Of a DNA stretch of 64,000 bases, positions 22,028 through 32,030 are shown one piece after another. This DNA comes from Chrysemys picta bellii (taxonomy: Eukaryota > Chordata > Testudines > Emydidae), in assembly GCF_011386835.1 (NCBI RefSeq), contig NC_088800.1, positions 15,214,572-15,278,571 of the forward strand, written 5' to 3'. The position numbers and the translations under genes are program-made. How positions within the stretch are numbered: the stretch's first letter is position 1; every line of letters begins with the position of its first letter. A model generated the notes under the pieces. It had not been told where the DNA came from. It ran no database searches and was given only the letters and a program-made list of their open reading frames with translations.

Positions 22028-22085
22028 ATATAGGAACATAGAAGCTAGAGATGGAAAAAGATTTACTAGATTATTTAATGTGTTT
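22028..22085 (-). mobile_element. Short CR1-like 3' end fragment
   Basis: The + strand reads AGGAACATAGAAGCTAGAGA and then TGGAAAAAGATTTACTAGAT, the complement of a CR1-clade 3' terminus. It is followed by an AT-rich stretch. Confidence 0.5.
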
Positions 22086-22262
22086 CTTTGGATAGATGGG
22101 AAGAGTACATTGATTAAAACTTGTATTAGAAAATATTTAAAATAATAAAACACATAAATTGTTGAATACATATTACAAATACCCGAGGCATGTTGGTTCA
22201 TGTACGTCAAAAAAGAATAACAAAAGAAGAGAAAAAAATACAAACCAGCAATTGTCCAGATG

Positions 22263-22288
22263 GGGAGAATAAACTGATAAGAACAGAT
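22263..22288 (-). pseudogene. U2 snRNA-like fragment (inner part)
   Basis: AAACTGATAAGAACAGAT on the + strand is the exact complement of U2 snRNA around bases 35-55, and a few more bases match on the left. The adjoining 5' part of U2 lies 345 bases away at 22633-22670 in the same orientation. See that entry. Confidence 0.5.
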
Positions 22289-22632
22289 TTAAATTTTTTT
22301 ATTAAAGCTAATGTTAAAATTACTTCATACATGTGTTAAGGAAAGACTATTTATATATCTGGGTATAATGCTTACATTGTCCAAAAGTACAAAGTTTGGT
22401 TAAAAATTCATAAAATGCATATAGTACATAATCTGCAATATCCCAAATTAAGGCTAGTAAATTCAGCCAATACAGTTAAAATATTAACATCCAAATATTC
22501 GGGTACATCACTCATAAAAGGTTATACTAAGAGTAGGTTGTGGAAAGCAAATATAGCAATGAGTATAGATTGTCCCTCAGTAATTGAGATTTAGGATAGG
22601 TTGCCCCTCAGTAAATATCCCGAATTTAAGCG

Positions 22633-22670
22633 GATGCTACACTTGATCTTAGCCAAAAAGCAAGAAGACA
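22633..22670 (-). pseudogene. U2 snRNA pseudogene fragment (5' part)
   Basis: CTACACTTGATCTTAGCC followed by AAAAAGCAAGAAG is the complement of the U2 5' end (GGCTAAGATCAAGTGTAG and the preceding CUCGGCCUUUU, the latter mutated). Bases beyond 22633 toward lower coordinates diverge. With the fragment at 22263-22288 it makes a collinear U2 copy split by an AT-rich 344-base segment whose borders share GAT. The gap may be an insertion, or these may be two separate copies. The missing regions rule out a functional snRNA gene. Confidence 0.7.
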
Positions 22671-23616
22671 TAGGCATGCTGAAGGGGACATTTCTTTGTT
22701 CCCAGAGAAACAACCTTAGTGTTTTCTTGGCCTTCACTTCTGCACAGTTCTTGTTTCAGATGGACATTTTAGCTCCTTATCTTGAGGAATCTTCAGCTTG
22801 TTTATTGAAAGTCCACACTCAAGAAGAAATAGATGTCCATGGGGATGTATGTGTTGTGTGCATGCACACAGGCGCATGCACACACACTCCCCTGTAATCA
22901 TGCCATACAGATACACATTGCACTCTCCCAAATATTTGCTGCCCTTGCATTCTTTCCTTGATTTGCATGCTTGTTCTTTCCACTGTCGCTAATGGAGGCT
23001 GTTCCACGTGTTGAGAGGAGAAGGGAGGCCTTTGTATATTAAATAGGAGATCTAATCTTTTTTAACTGCTGGAAGAATGGCCCATATTTTACTTTGGAAA
23101 TGATTAGACGCAATGCAGATTTATCTGTGCTTGGAATGGCCTTTTTCTGTCTTTCTTTACGGGGAAATTCCATAATTTGGGTTATGATGTCAGTGAACGG
23201 ATAATCAGATTATCCCCCCCCTTGCAGCAAACCGGACTCTGGTTGAGCGATTTTTTTTATGTAGTTAGTTTTTGTTTTTGTTAATGTGAAGGGAAGTAGC
23301 TGATATTTCGGTTACTCATTGGACAATAATAATAAAAAAAAACAGTTCTGGCCCCTGTTGCATGTGCTTTTCTGATCAAAAAGAGTTTTCTGTGGCCTGC
23401 AGTATATTTGGTGTTAGTAAAAATATATGTGGTCTGTTGAAACCATATTTCCCCCCAAGGGATTTCTAAACTCTGACATCAGTGTCTCATGATGTGTGTG
23501 TACAGAATGTTTGTGTGTCCATTGTGTATGTGTATACATGTTGTGCATGTTTTAAATATCTCCCCCCTCCCTACCTCCACAAAAGTCAATCCGATAATTA
23601 GACTGAGCAAAAGGAA

Positions 23617-23700
23617 CCTGTCTCTATCTGTGATGCAGGCAAAAAACGTCTGTTCTCACCCTGCCTTCTGTTAATGAGATAGAGACAGGTAAGCATCACA
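23617..23700 (+). repeat. Inverted repeat with crossing second pair and donor-like end
   Basis: CCTGTCTCTATCT (23617-23629) and AGATAGAGACAGG (23677-23689) are perfect 13-bp complements. GTGATGC (23630-23636) directly after the left arm is complementary to GCATCAC (23693-23699) after the right arm. The order is that of an RNA pseudoknot rather than a nested stem. The right arm also contains CAG followed by GTAAGC (23689), a strong splice donor that would be masked when the stem forms. Confidence 0.65.
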
Positions 23701-24597
23701 CATACCAACTTTCCTGCCTTCAGCAACATCAAGGAAACAGTGACAAGCTATTAATGGAACGTGATGGACCCAGTGCTAATTAGTGCTTCCTTTTCAACTT
23801 TTACCTGCATGTGCACCAAGATCTCCAACCCAGCTTTTCCCCTAAGCTTAGATCCCTTTGTTTTCAGTACGTTTCTCTTCACACAGATTAATCCATTAGT
23901 GAATAAGTGAAGGCATCATTTTTTCCCCAAGTCATTCCTCCCCTCCCATTGGGTTCATACAGTGTTCTTTAGGTATCACTTCTCTTTTCTCCCCATCCTC
24001 ACACTCTCAGTAGTTTCTGTACTGATCCTATGTCTCATAAGGCCACTCACAGCAAAAGTGACCTCCCTCTGCTGGGGGAAGTGGGATTGGTACTATAGCA
24101 AGATCAGATACCATGGTGATGGGTACCATATAAGGACATAGACAGTCTCCTATCCATGATCAATGTGTAGCAAACGTTCATTTCTGGTCAACAGAGCACG
24201 TCTAGATTGGATGGTTCCAGAGACACCAATGCACCTGCTTGTTTCCTCTTCTCGCTCGTTCCCCTGTGTGTCTGTTTTCTAGCTGCTTATATGGCCCCAA
24301 GCATCACACTGTTTGAGGGCCTTTCAGAGAGAAGTTATCCCTGGAGCAAAGGTATCTGAGATCCAGGAGCTTCTTGCAGCCTGCAGGGGAGAGGGTATAA
24401 CCCTCTTGCATCAAACACTGCTGTGATCTGCAGTAACAACCCCCCAGTAACACTGATGCTGTGGTATTGTTTTATAAGCAGGGCATGGGAATGAGGGCTC
24501 AGTGTGGTGTCGCCAGCCCAGTGGACAGTGTTGGCATGAGGAAGACACCTGCCTGGCTCACGGTTCTCAGTTGTTGAACTGTTATTATTGAACATTT

Positions 24598-24702
24598 TTA
24601 TTGTGATAGCACCTAGAGGCCAACTAGGTCAGGTCCACCCTGCGAGGTACTGTGCAAACATCTATGACAGCTCCTGCCCCAGAGAGCTTACTGTCTAAAA
24701 AA
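24598..24702 (-). mobile_element. L2/L3-type LINE 3' tail
   Basis: The + strand reads TAGCACCTAGAGGCCAACTA, a CTGTGCAAACATC phrase and CTGCCCCAGAGAGCTTACTG, with TCTAAAA at the end. This is the complement of the L2-group tail TTAGACTGTAAGCTC. It is old. Confidence 0.7.
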
Positions 24703-26134
24703 GTGTAGGCTTCCTGGTTCTCTGTACAACTGTCACAGCCCACTGGAAGCTGATTAAAACTAGACAGGGCTGAGACCCACCAAAACATCTGGGCTTGCAA
24801 TAAATATAAACCCCTGCCCTGCACACTTCTGGACTCCTCCCTGACCCATATCCTTGATCTTCCATTCTCATCCCTTATGCATGGACTCTTGGTTTCTCAC
24901 TGCTGTGTCAGGCCCCTTCACACTGCCAGGCCTGGATCCCAAGGAGCCTGTCTTAATCTGCTCCTGCTATTTGCAGTCACAGTCCGCAGACAGCGCAGCT
25001 TGGTGGGGACACTTGCAGGGCAGGAGGCAGAGGCAGCCGGGGTTTGCACATTAGCTAATTAACTTTCATGACTGAACTATGTTGCTTTGTCTTTTTTCTG
25101 CACCCTCCCCTTCTCTGCCCCCAAAACATGTGTGAACATGTGTGCGAGCGTACACGCACACACAGAGGACACATTTTCTGCTGGCCTCACAACTCTTCCA
25201 CAGCCTTGAAATGCAAAGTTATGCTGTTTGTTTTCAGAGCAGGGTTTCCCTGCTACGTGGTACGCTGGGCCCCCTGTTTCACATTAGCTGAGTCTTATTA
25301 AATCTGGTGCACAAAGGCCAGTCACCCCCAGCAAAGCCCTCTGCTGCACCCCATCCATAAATCCAACCCTAGAACAAAGTCTTTTGTACCTTGGACCATC
25401 TTTCTACCCAGCCTGCCTGATTTTCTCTCTCTCTCTCTCTCTCTCTCATGCTGAAGGTTTCTTAGTGCCAGGAAGATATGATAATTCTTGTGGAGAGAGC
25501 ATGAAATGCCTCTGCTCTTTGTGTCTGTTTAATTCAATGAGAACCCCAGCCCCGCACGTCATGAATGGTGGCTTTGTGCTGGCCTTTCCTGAGCTCCAAC
25601 TGCCAGCCCTGCTCTCTGCCTCTAGTTTCCCACCATTGGATACTGATTAACAAACTAAATTATTTTTCCTCCCTAATGATGTTTTCCCACTTTGCCCACC
25701 AGGCTGGAAGAAGCCATGGGGAGGAAAGGATTCGTGCAAAGGATGAGCTAGCCAGAGAGAAAATTAAAGAGACAGTGTTGCTTTCTGGGCTCTGGCTACA
25801 CAGATCCACTTTGCTTTATTTCCTTCTTAGTGAAAATGATAGTGTCTTGCTGTCTTTTACATGGCTGCATGTGTTTCAACTAGGGACCGGTATCCAAAAG
25901 CATTTGCATGAGGTGTGCTATGAAGCATGCATGTAAGTACATAACGTACACACAATTATGTGTGTGCACATGTAGGTATATATAATATAAATGAATGTTT
26001 GTGTGTAGTCCCAAATAGGAGATCTGTTTTATAGCCATTTCTCTGGGAGTGACATTCAGTAATTACTTGACATCCGTCCGTTCGTGTGTGGGAGCATCTT
26101 TCTAATTGAGATGAATTCTCTCTTCTTTAATCAG

Positions 26135-26214
26135 ACGTGACTGAAAGTTCATGGAGTGGGATGCAATGGGAAGAGACAGGACATCTCTGGGCGAGCAAGG
26201 AGAGGTGAGTCAAT
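26135..26214 (+). ncRNA. Candidate 80-base internal exon
   Basis: The tract TTCTCTCTTCTTTAATCAG gives a strong acceptor ending at 26134. GAG followed by GTGAGT at 26215 is a strong donor. Two of three frames are closed at once by stops and the third spells no known motif, so a noncoding exon is likeliest. It is on the mir-9-3 strand 12 kb downstream and could be a later exon of the host RNA. It has the best splice consensus of the candidate exons downstream of the microRNA. Confidence 0.35.
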
Positions 26215-26257
26215 GAACCTAGTTGTTAGAGGAATAAGTTGAACTTAGCTCTGGAGG

Positions 26258-26258
<1 letters not shown>

Positions 26259-26343
<85 letters not shown>
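26259..26343 (+). repeat. CA dinucleotide microsatellite
   Basis: About 42 uninterrupted CA copies. It lies 45 bases past the candidate donor at 26214. Long CA repeats close to a 5' splice site can influence splicing through hnRNP L, a known effect; relevance here is inference. Confidence 0.98.
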
Positions 26344-26344
<1 letters not shown>

Positions 26345-26349
26345 AGCCA

Positions 26350-29300
26350 GCCAAACCTCCCCGGCTAGTCTTTTGAAACTGGGCCAGTTGATGTTCGCTG
26401 CTGCTGTGTAAGACAGGAAGCAATAATTCCGATTACCCTAAATAGAATGGGAGGTGGGAATCAAAGGCAGGTCAGGATGCAGCCACCTGCCTTCTGAAGC
26501 ATAGCAGTGCATCTCTTACTTTCTTGTGAACTGGGAAGAAAAGCAGCTTGCAGAATTTTTGTATTTTCTAAAAGAAAATGATTGTAATCTGCACAGAAAG
26601 AAAATTCATGTGGGGAGGCAGAGCCTCCTTTTAAATTCTGATTAACAAAACCTGAAGATTTGAAATGTTGTTTTTATTGAGTTATTCCAAGCCGTGGACT
26701 GTGAATTGCTCTGTTTATTCACTGGTTTGTGTGATATGGGCATCTGCAGAGCAAGTTCTCTCATATCTCCCCAGCAACGTGCCTTTCCTCTGACCGGGAG
26801 TCAGCACTCCCAGCCGGGAGAGAGAATGGCAGGTCCAGCTGATCTCTGTGGACGTGATCAGCAGAGAAGACAAAGGGGCTGCTTAATGCTAGTGTTTGAG
26901 ATTTGGGCATCTGCCTGCTAAGCAGTGGGCAGAGATCACCAACTCCTTTCCCATAGGCCGCTGGGCAGATGTCAAATGGGAGCAACCATTTTGTAGTGAG
27001 CGAGGCCCTGTCTGCCATGTCAAAAGAAGGACCACTGGTTCTTTTGGGGCAGCTCCACATGTGGTAGCAACGATGGAAGCTGAGGTGTAGATAAGACTCA
27101 GGTGTTCCTGTTTAGAGCAGGGTTAGGCGACGTAATAAAAAGACCTGAGCCCTGTCTATACTTCTGCTGCTACTGGGTGGAAGTACACAGTGGCTTTTGT
27201 AGCGAAAGATGGGTCCCATTTTCACCAGTTTAGACGTAGCCCAAGAAGATAAATTGATTGGGATCCAGCCAGACCATGCCTCTCAATCCTATTTGATGCT
27301 CACTAAATCCAGGAAAGCACCACATTCTGTATAGTCCTTTCACCACAGTTCTAATCACTGTTATTACTTCTACAAGGTAGAACAGAAAAGGAAAGATGAC
27401 CATACAATGGGTTTTTTCATACACCAGGATTTATTAAGAACAATAGGTGGAATCAATCCATCTAGATAGAATACACTGCAGGGAGCAATGGGATAGAGCA
27501 TTTATTCTGCTCTTGAAGGGTAGAGCTATAACTCTCAGGAGGCAAAACCTGGAGTGTTTTGGAGTTACGTCCTCTTATGTGTGCAAACGACTACTCCAGC
27601 CCATGGCAACCCTCTAGGTATTTCATTTGTGTGTAGTATTTCCCCCCCCCCCCTTTTTGGAAGAGATTTCCCTCAATAAAATGCACCTCTGGAAGGAGTA
27701 AGGGGCCGTGGGTTCAAATAGGTCACAGAATTTAGTGTTTCTTAAGCCTTTAGATAAGGAATTGAGGAAAAAATACATCTTGCTACCTGGATGATCTCTC
27801 TGTAAGTGGGAGGCCTGGAATGGAAATTGAAGGGTACAAGTCAGTGAGCCTTGGAGGTTATCAGAGTTTGTTGTGTTTTTTTTAGTCTTTCAGGGCGTGT
27901 GTGTGTGTGTGTGTGGGAGGGGGTGATCTAAATTGAAAGAGCCTTTTCACTAAGTCTGCTTTCACTCAGTCTGATCTTTCTTGTGGCAGGTGTGTGTGTG
28001 TGTGGGGGGGTGGATCTCCTCATCTGAGCAGAATTCAGGCAGATGCTGGGAAGTTGAAAGAATGCTTTGGAGTAGCTTGGAAAGGGTTTAAGAGAGCTGA
28101 TCAAAGTGTGCAAGAGATGCACAACAACTTAGCAAAGATGGCTACAATTGCCCTCTTCAGAAGAGAGGGCTGTGTAGGTTATGCAGCATTGCCCACACAG
28201 AGTTAACTCTGTCACCAAAATCAGTAGGAGACAAGTGGGAATGCTTTATTAATGAAACCAGCCCTTTGTGAGCCTTCATCTTGAGGCACATTTTCTCCAC
28301 CTTCCTCATCCTCCTTTGGCTACTGTCTGACCCAGTGTCTCACTCTGTACCTGTCCTTCCAGTTAACCGCTTTCGGGCTTCATCCATAAATTCCTCATGA
28401 TCACTTGAGTCCTTGACCAATGTGGCATCACTGAGTGTCACTGTGCGGGTTGGCTAGGGAGGGGAAGAAACCATTTCATCTGAAGGACATGAACATGCCT
28501 AGTAGGCTGGATGACCAAAAAATGGGCGAACACAACTTCAGCAGCAGACGCAGTTTAAAATAACATGGCTTAATATCTGTAACATGACTCACACTGGCCT
28601 TCAGATTTCTGATGCAGCATTTCTGATATCCTCTATGTCTGTATCCCCTGTCTCTGTCTCAGTGAGAGAAGCCCAGGCTTTTGTGTTGCTGGAGGCAAAA
28701 TGTGGGTGTATGTTATGAGGGACAGTTGAGGGGTGTGGTTTCTGGGGGGATTGGGGAGCTCGCACTGTTCTGGGGTGCCCTGGGCAAGGTGCATACAGCA
28801 TGCTGGAGTCTTGAGCTCCCTACCAACCAACCAGCAACACCACTCATCCCATTGTATTTCTGTTCCAAAAAAATAACAGCTTAATAAAAAGAAAAAATAG
28901 GAAAGGGGATTGCAAAAGTGCTAGCGAAGATGGACCAGTGACAGGCCATGCCACAAAGATAAGAGAAGGACAGCAGAATCAGGAAGTAACATCCTCAGAC
29001 CTGCTTTCACCCCCCTTCTCCAACTCCTGCTGCTCCCACCCCATACTCCAAGCATCTGAAGACACATGGCAGCTTGGTATTGATAAAGGAAGGGGGCCAA
29101 GGGAGAGGGAAAGGCGGTGAGCAGAGTTGTCTTCTCTTGCTTTGTTAAAAATCAAATATATTTTATGACAATTGATTTAGAATGGGAAAGAAATTGAGCT
29201 CCATTCCCAAAGCCGCCTGGAAAGAAGATTTTTGTGTTTGTGTGTGCCCTTTGTCTGCTGGATCAGAAAACCTGGGGGATGCTGGGCTTGGAAACATGGG

Positions 29301-29970
29301 TGGAACAGGGGAAAGAGACCTGTCATGCTGCAGCTCCTTCCCTGAAGGGAACCCCTTAGGGCTAATGTTTGATCTGAGGTTTAGTTGTACTACTCAAAAA
29401 TCTCCAAATGTCAGGGGCTGGGATAGAGCATGGAACGGAACAGGGCTGTATTTTCATTTGCATATGAATGCCGATGTTTGCATAAATGTGAGGTATATGC
29501 CACTTATGTATGTGAGCATGCATATACACAAATACATGTGTGAACACATGCTCACACAAATTTTGAGAGACATGCAGCCGCCATTGCATTCCCAGTTCAG
29601 TGACATACTTGTCCTTAGTTCAGAATGCACGTCATGACGCTTCTAGGAGGTGCAGTATGTCCCCTCCTCTGTCTACATTTAGAGATCAATTACAACATTA
29701 GGAATACTTCAACATTTTAGCCTACATTTTCATTCTGGAATATAAAGATTCCACCACATCCCCGCAAAATTTGCACACACAGTAAACCAGTCTTTAAAAG
29801 AAGGTTCTAACAGATCATTGTGTAATCAAAATGCCAAGCCGTTGTCTATGTACTCCTTTGGGTTGGCAGATCCGCTCTGACTAGCATCAAGAGAAAGCAG
29901 GGGGTGACAGTGTTTCTCGGCACAGTGAAAGGGCCAGAGTTATATTAAGTACAGCAAGGTGACTCGAAAA
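26350..29970. other. Gene desert segment, no gene recognised
   Basis: No gene is seen. Position 27145-27240 resembles half of a palindromic repeat of the GTCTACACT type (CCCTGTCTATACTTC at the start, TTTAGACGTAGCCC at the end). GT runs occur at about 27898-27914 and 27990-28002. The remainder shows no recognised element. Confidence 0.4.
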
Positions 29971-29972
29971 GC

Positions 29973-30233
29973 ATGCCTACATGGGCAGTTCCACTGGTAT
30001 AAGGGCGGATGTGAATTTAAAAGGTTATAGTTATATTGATAGGACTCCCCATGTGGACACTTATTCCAGTAGATGAGGGCCTATTTCTGGTTTAGCTCAT
30101 ACTTTTTGAAGCAGTTTAAGCTAAACCAGAAAACCCCATTTTTATTCTGGAATAAGAGTATCCACACAGAGTTCTAGCAGTTTAACTATATTGGTATAAT
30201 TATAGCAGTTTAAATTCCTGTGTAGACAAGCCC
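29973..30233. mobile_element. Palindromic MITE
   Basis: The ends GCCTACATGGGCAG and CCTGTGTAGACAAGCCC, the inner pair TATTCCAGTAGATGAG and TTATTCTGGAATAAGAG, and the central pair CTGGTTTAGCT and AGCTAAACCAG make an imperfect palindrome of about 260 bases. The GTGTAGACAAG terminal phrase is typical of abundant reptile and bird MITEs. The superfamily is not certain. Confidence 0.75.
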
Positions 30234-30359
30234 AGAGTTTAGGAGCTAGCCATCTGCCCCTTGTGTTTAACTGCCTAACAAAGGTGTGTATATGGCACAG
30301 AACTCCCTACGTCTGTGTGTTTATCCCCACCCCCTTACAGACCTATCAGCTGTGTGCAC

Positions 30360-30445
30360 ATATTAAGACCTAATTCAGCAAGATACATAAGCATGTGCCT
30401 AACTTTCCACACATCAGATGTCCTGCTGAAGCTAAAAATACATTA
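30360..30445. mobile_element. Diverged dispersed-repeat fragment
   Basis: CCTAATTCAGCAAGATACAT followed by AAGCATGTGCCTAACTTT is a recognisable piece of a common reptile and bird repeat. Only about 85 bases remain. Confidence 0.55.
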
Positions 30446-31619
30446 AACACTTCTCTAATGTCGCCTTTCACGTAAGCGATTGTTGTAAATTGTCTCAGGG
30501 ATGGTATTCAATCTTGAATGGGAGGGGACGTGTTTAGGAGACACTCGCTCTTTAAGATAAAGTCTGTGTTATTTAAAACCTGTCCTCCCACCCCCCTCAA
30601 AGTTTAGGAACACCTGACTACATCATCAAATCTCCAGGAAGTGCAAGGTGTGTGAGTCAGTGTTGCTGGTGTAACCTTAACATTTGCATTTTCTGACTTA
30701 TTTTATTTTGACTCTAGCATTGCAATAACATAGGGCTGGGGGTGGATTGTATTTAATTTTCTTGGTTTTTAAAGGAAAAGAAAGAGAGAGAATTTGCATG
30801 TACTTAATAATATTAAATCCATCCACAGAGCAGAGCTCATATTCTTTTCTGGTCCCTAAACATGGATCAGCTAAATTTGTAAATGTATAGGTGCATCCTT
30901 CTATATGTGAAAATCCCACATCTGAGATTGTAGAACCATTAAATGCATGCACAAGCGGGCTGTGGGACTTGTCATTACCCATTCTAAATGACTTCACAAA
31001 TTCTGCAGCATGCTGAAAATGCTGACCCATATACATACATAGGGAGCTGATCCTGCTCCCACTTATACTGAATTGTGACTCCAGATGCAGTGAAAATTTC
31101 AGGGAGAGGGTAAAATTCATCGCATATCGAAGAGTTTGTGCAAGGCATTTCACACCACCTCCATGACATGCTAAGAACTTACATGGGGTTTAAGGACCCT
31201 TGGCAATGGAGTGAATTTTACTCAGAGTGAAAGTGTGCATTGAAAAACCTAATTTCACTGTGAGCTAAATCTTTGGGCATCATCAGGAGTTGTACCTGGG
31301 TAAGGCCTGAGTGAAAACAAAGGACTATGGGATTTGACCCTAGAAGAGACATAACCAGCCATCATTTCCATAGGCCTAGCCTTGAAACCATAGGGGCCAG
31401 AGTTTAACATTCCAAAAACAGTAGAAATGTGAACTCATCTTTCTTCTGACCACGACCTTGCCCAGAAAATGTTGTAATGACCTGCTGGACAACTCTCAGT
31501 TCTACCTCTCTCCCCTATAGCTGGACTTCCTACTGTATAAGCATATTTAGGGAGAAGGTGCTGTGCAGAATAGCATTAAGTATGTCTGGATCTATGGTAC
31601 AGTGTTTATGCCACACACA

Positions 31620-31705
31620 TGCATAGGCCTTATCCTGCAGTCTTTATGCATGGACTGCACTGGGAGTTTGGACTGCATAAGAACTGCAAGTTCAGGCCCT
31701 ATGTC
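31620..31705. mobile_element. Palindromic repeat fragment
   Basis: GGCCTTATCCTGCAGTC at the start and ACTGCAAGTTCAGGCCC at the end are imperfect inverted repeats, with CTGGGAGTTTGG and CTGCATAAG inside. It belongs to the same repeat group as the 15715 fragment. Confidence 0.55.
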
Positions 31706-31912
31706 TATGTTTTAAACATTCTTTTTGTATGTCACAGGGGCAGATCCCAACACTAATTCTTGCAGTAAGGGCATAGCGTGTGGTACTTCCCAAGGGTGCC
31801 TGCCTGGGTCTTCAGGCTCAACAAGCACTTTGATGTATTGCATGCTGCAAGAGATGTCTGCATCTCTATACCTTCAGTAGGCTGTTGCCTAGGCATTAGC
31901 AATGGGAAGCGC

Positions 31913-32030
31913 TCAGGTTATGTATTCCCTCCTCAATGGCCACTGCAGGATTGTTCCCTCCAGGACATTTCCTAGTGCTTTGTCCAGTCTAGTTGTAAAT
32001 ATCCCGAGTGCTAGGGCTTTGGTGGAATCA
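31913..32030 (-). mobile_element. CR1/L3-like LINE remnant
   Basis: The + strand reads CACTGCAGGATTGTTCCCTC, a TCCTAGTGCTTTGTCC phrase, CAGTCTAGTTGTAAAT and AGGGCTTTGGTGGA, the complement of a CR1-clade 3' region. It overlaps the same part of the family as the 19055 copy. Confidence 0.7.

Larger units (their letters stand above)
22700..26130. other. Gene desert segment, no gene recognised
   Basis: No coding gene is seen. Besides the entries inside it there are GT- and CA-rich patches (for example 22850-22885 and 23490-23540) and a CT run at 25423-25448. Confidence 0.4.

Noticed and set aside
30698..31153. 151-codon open frame on the - strand
   Set aside because: No recognisable motif, and it overlaps repeat-like text near 31.0-31.15 kb (GGGAGCTGATCCTGCTCCC). 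Chance frame.
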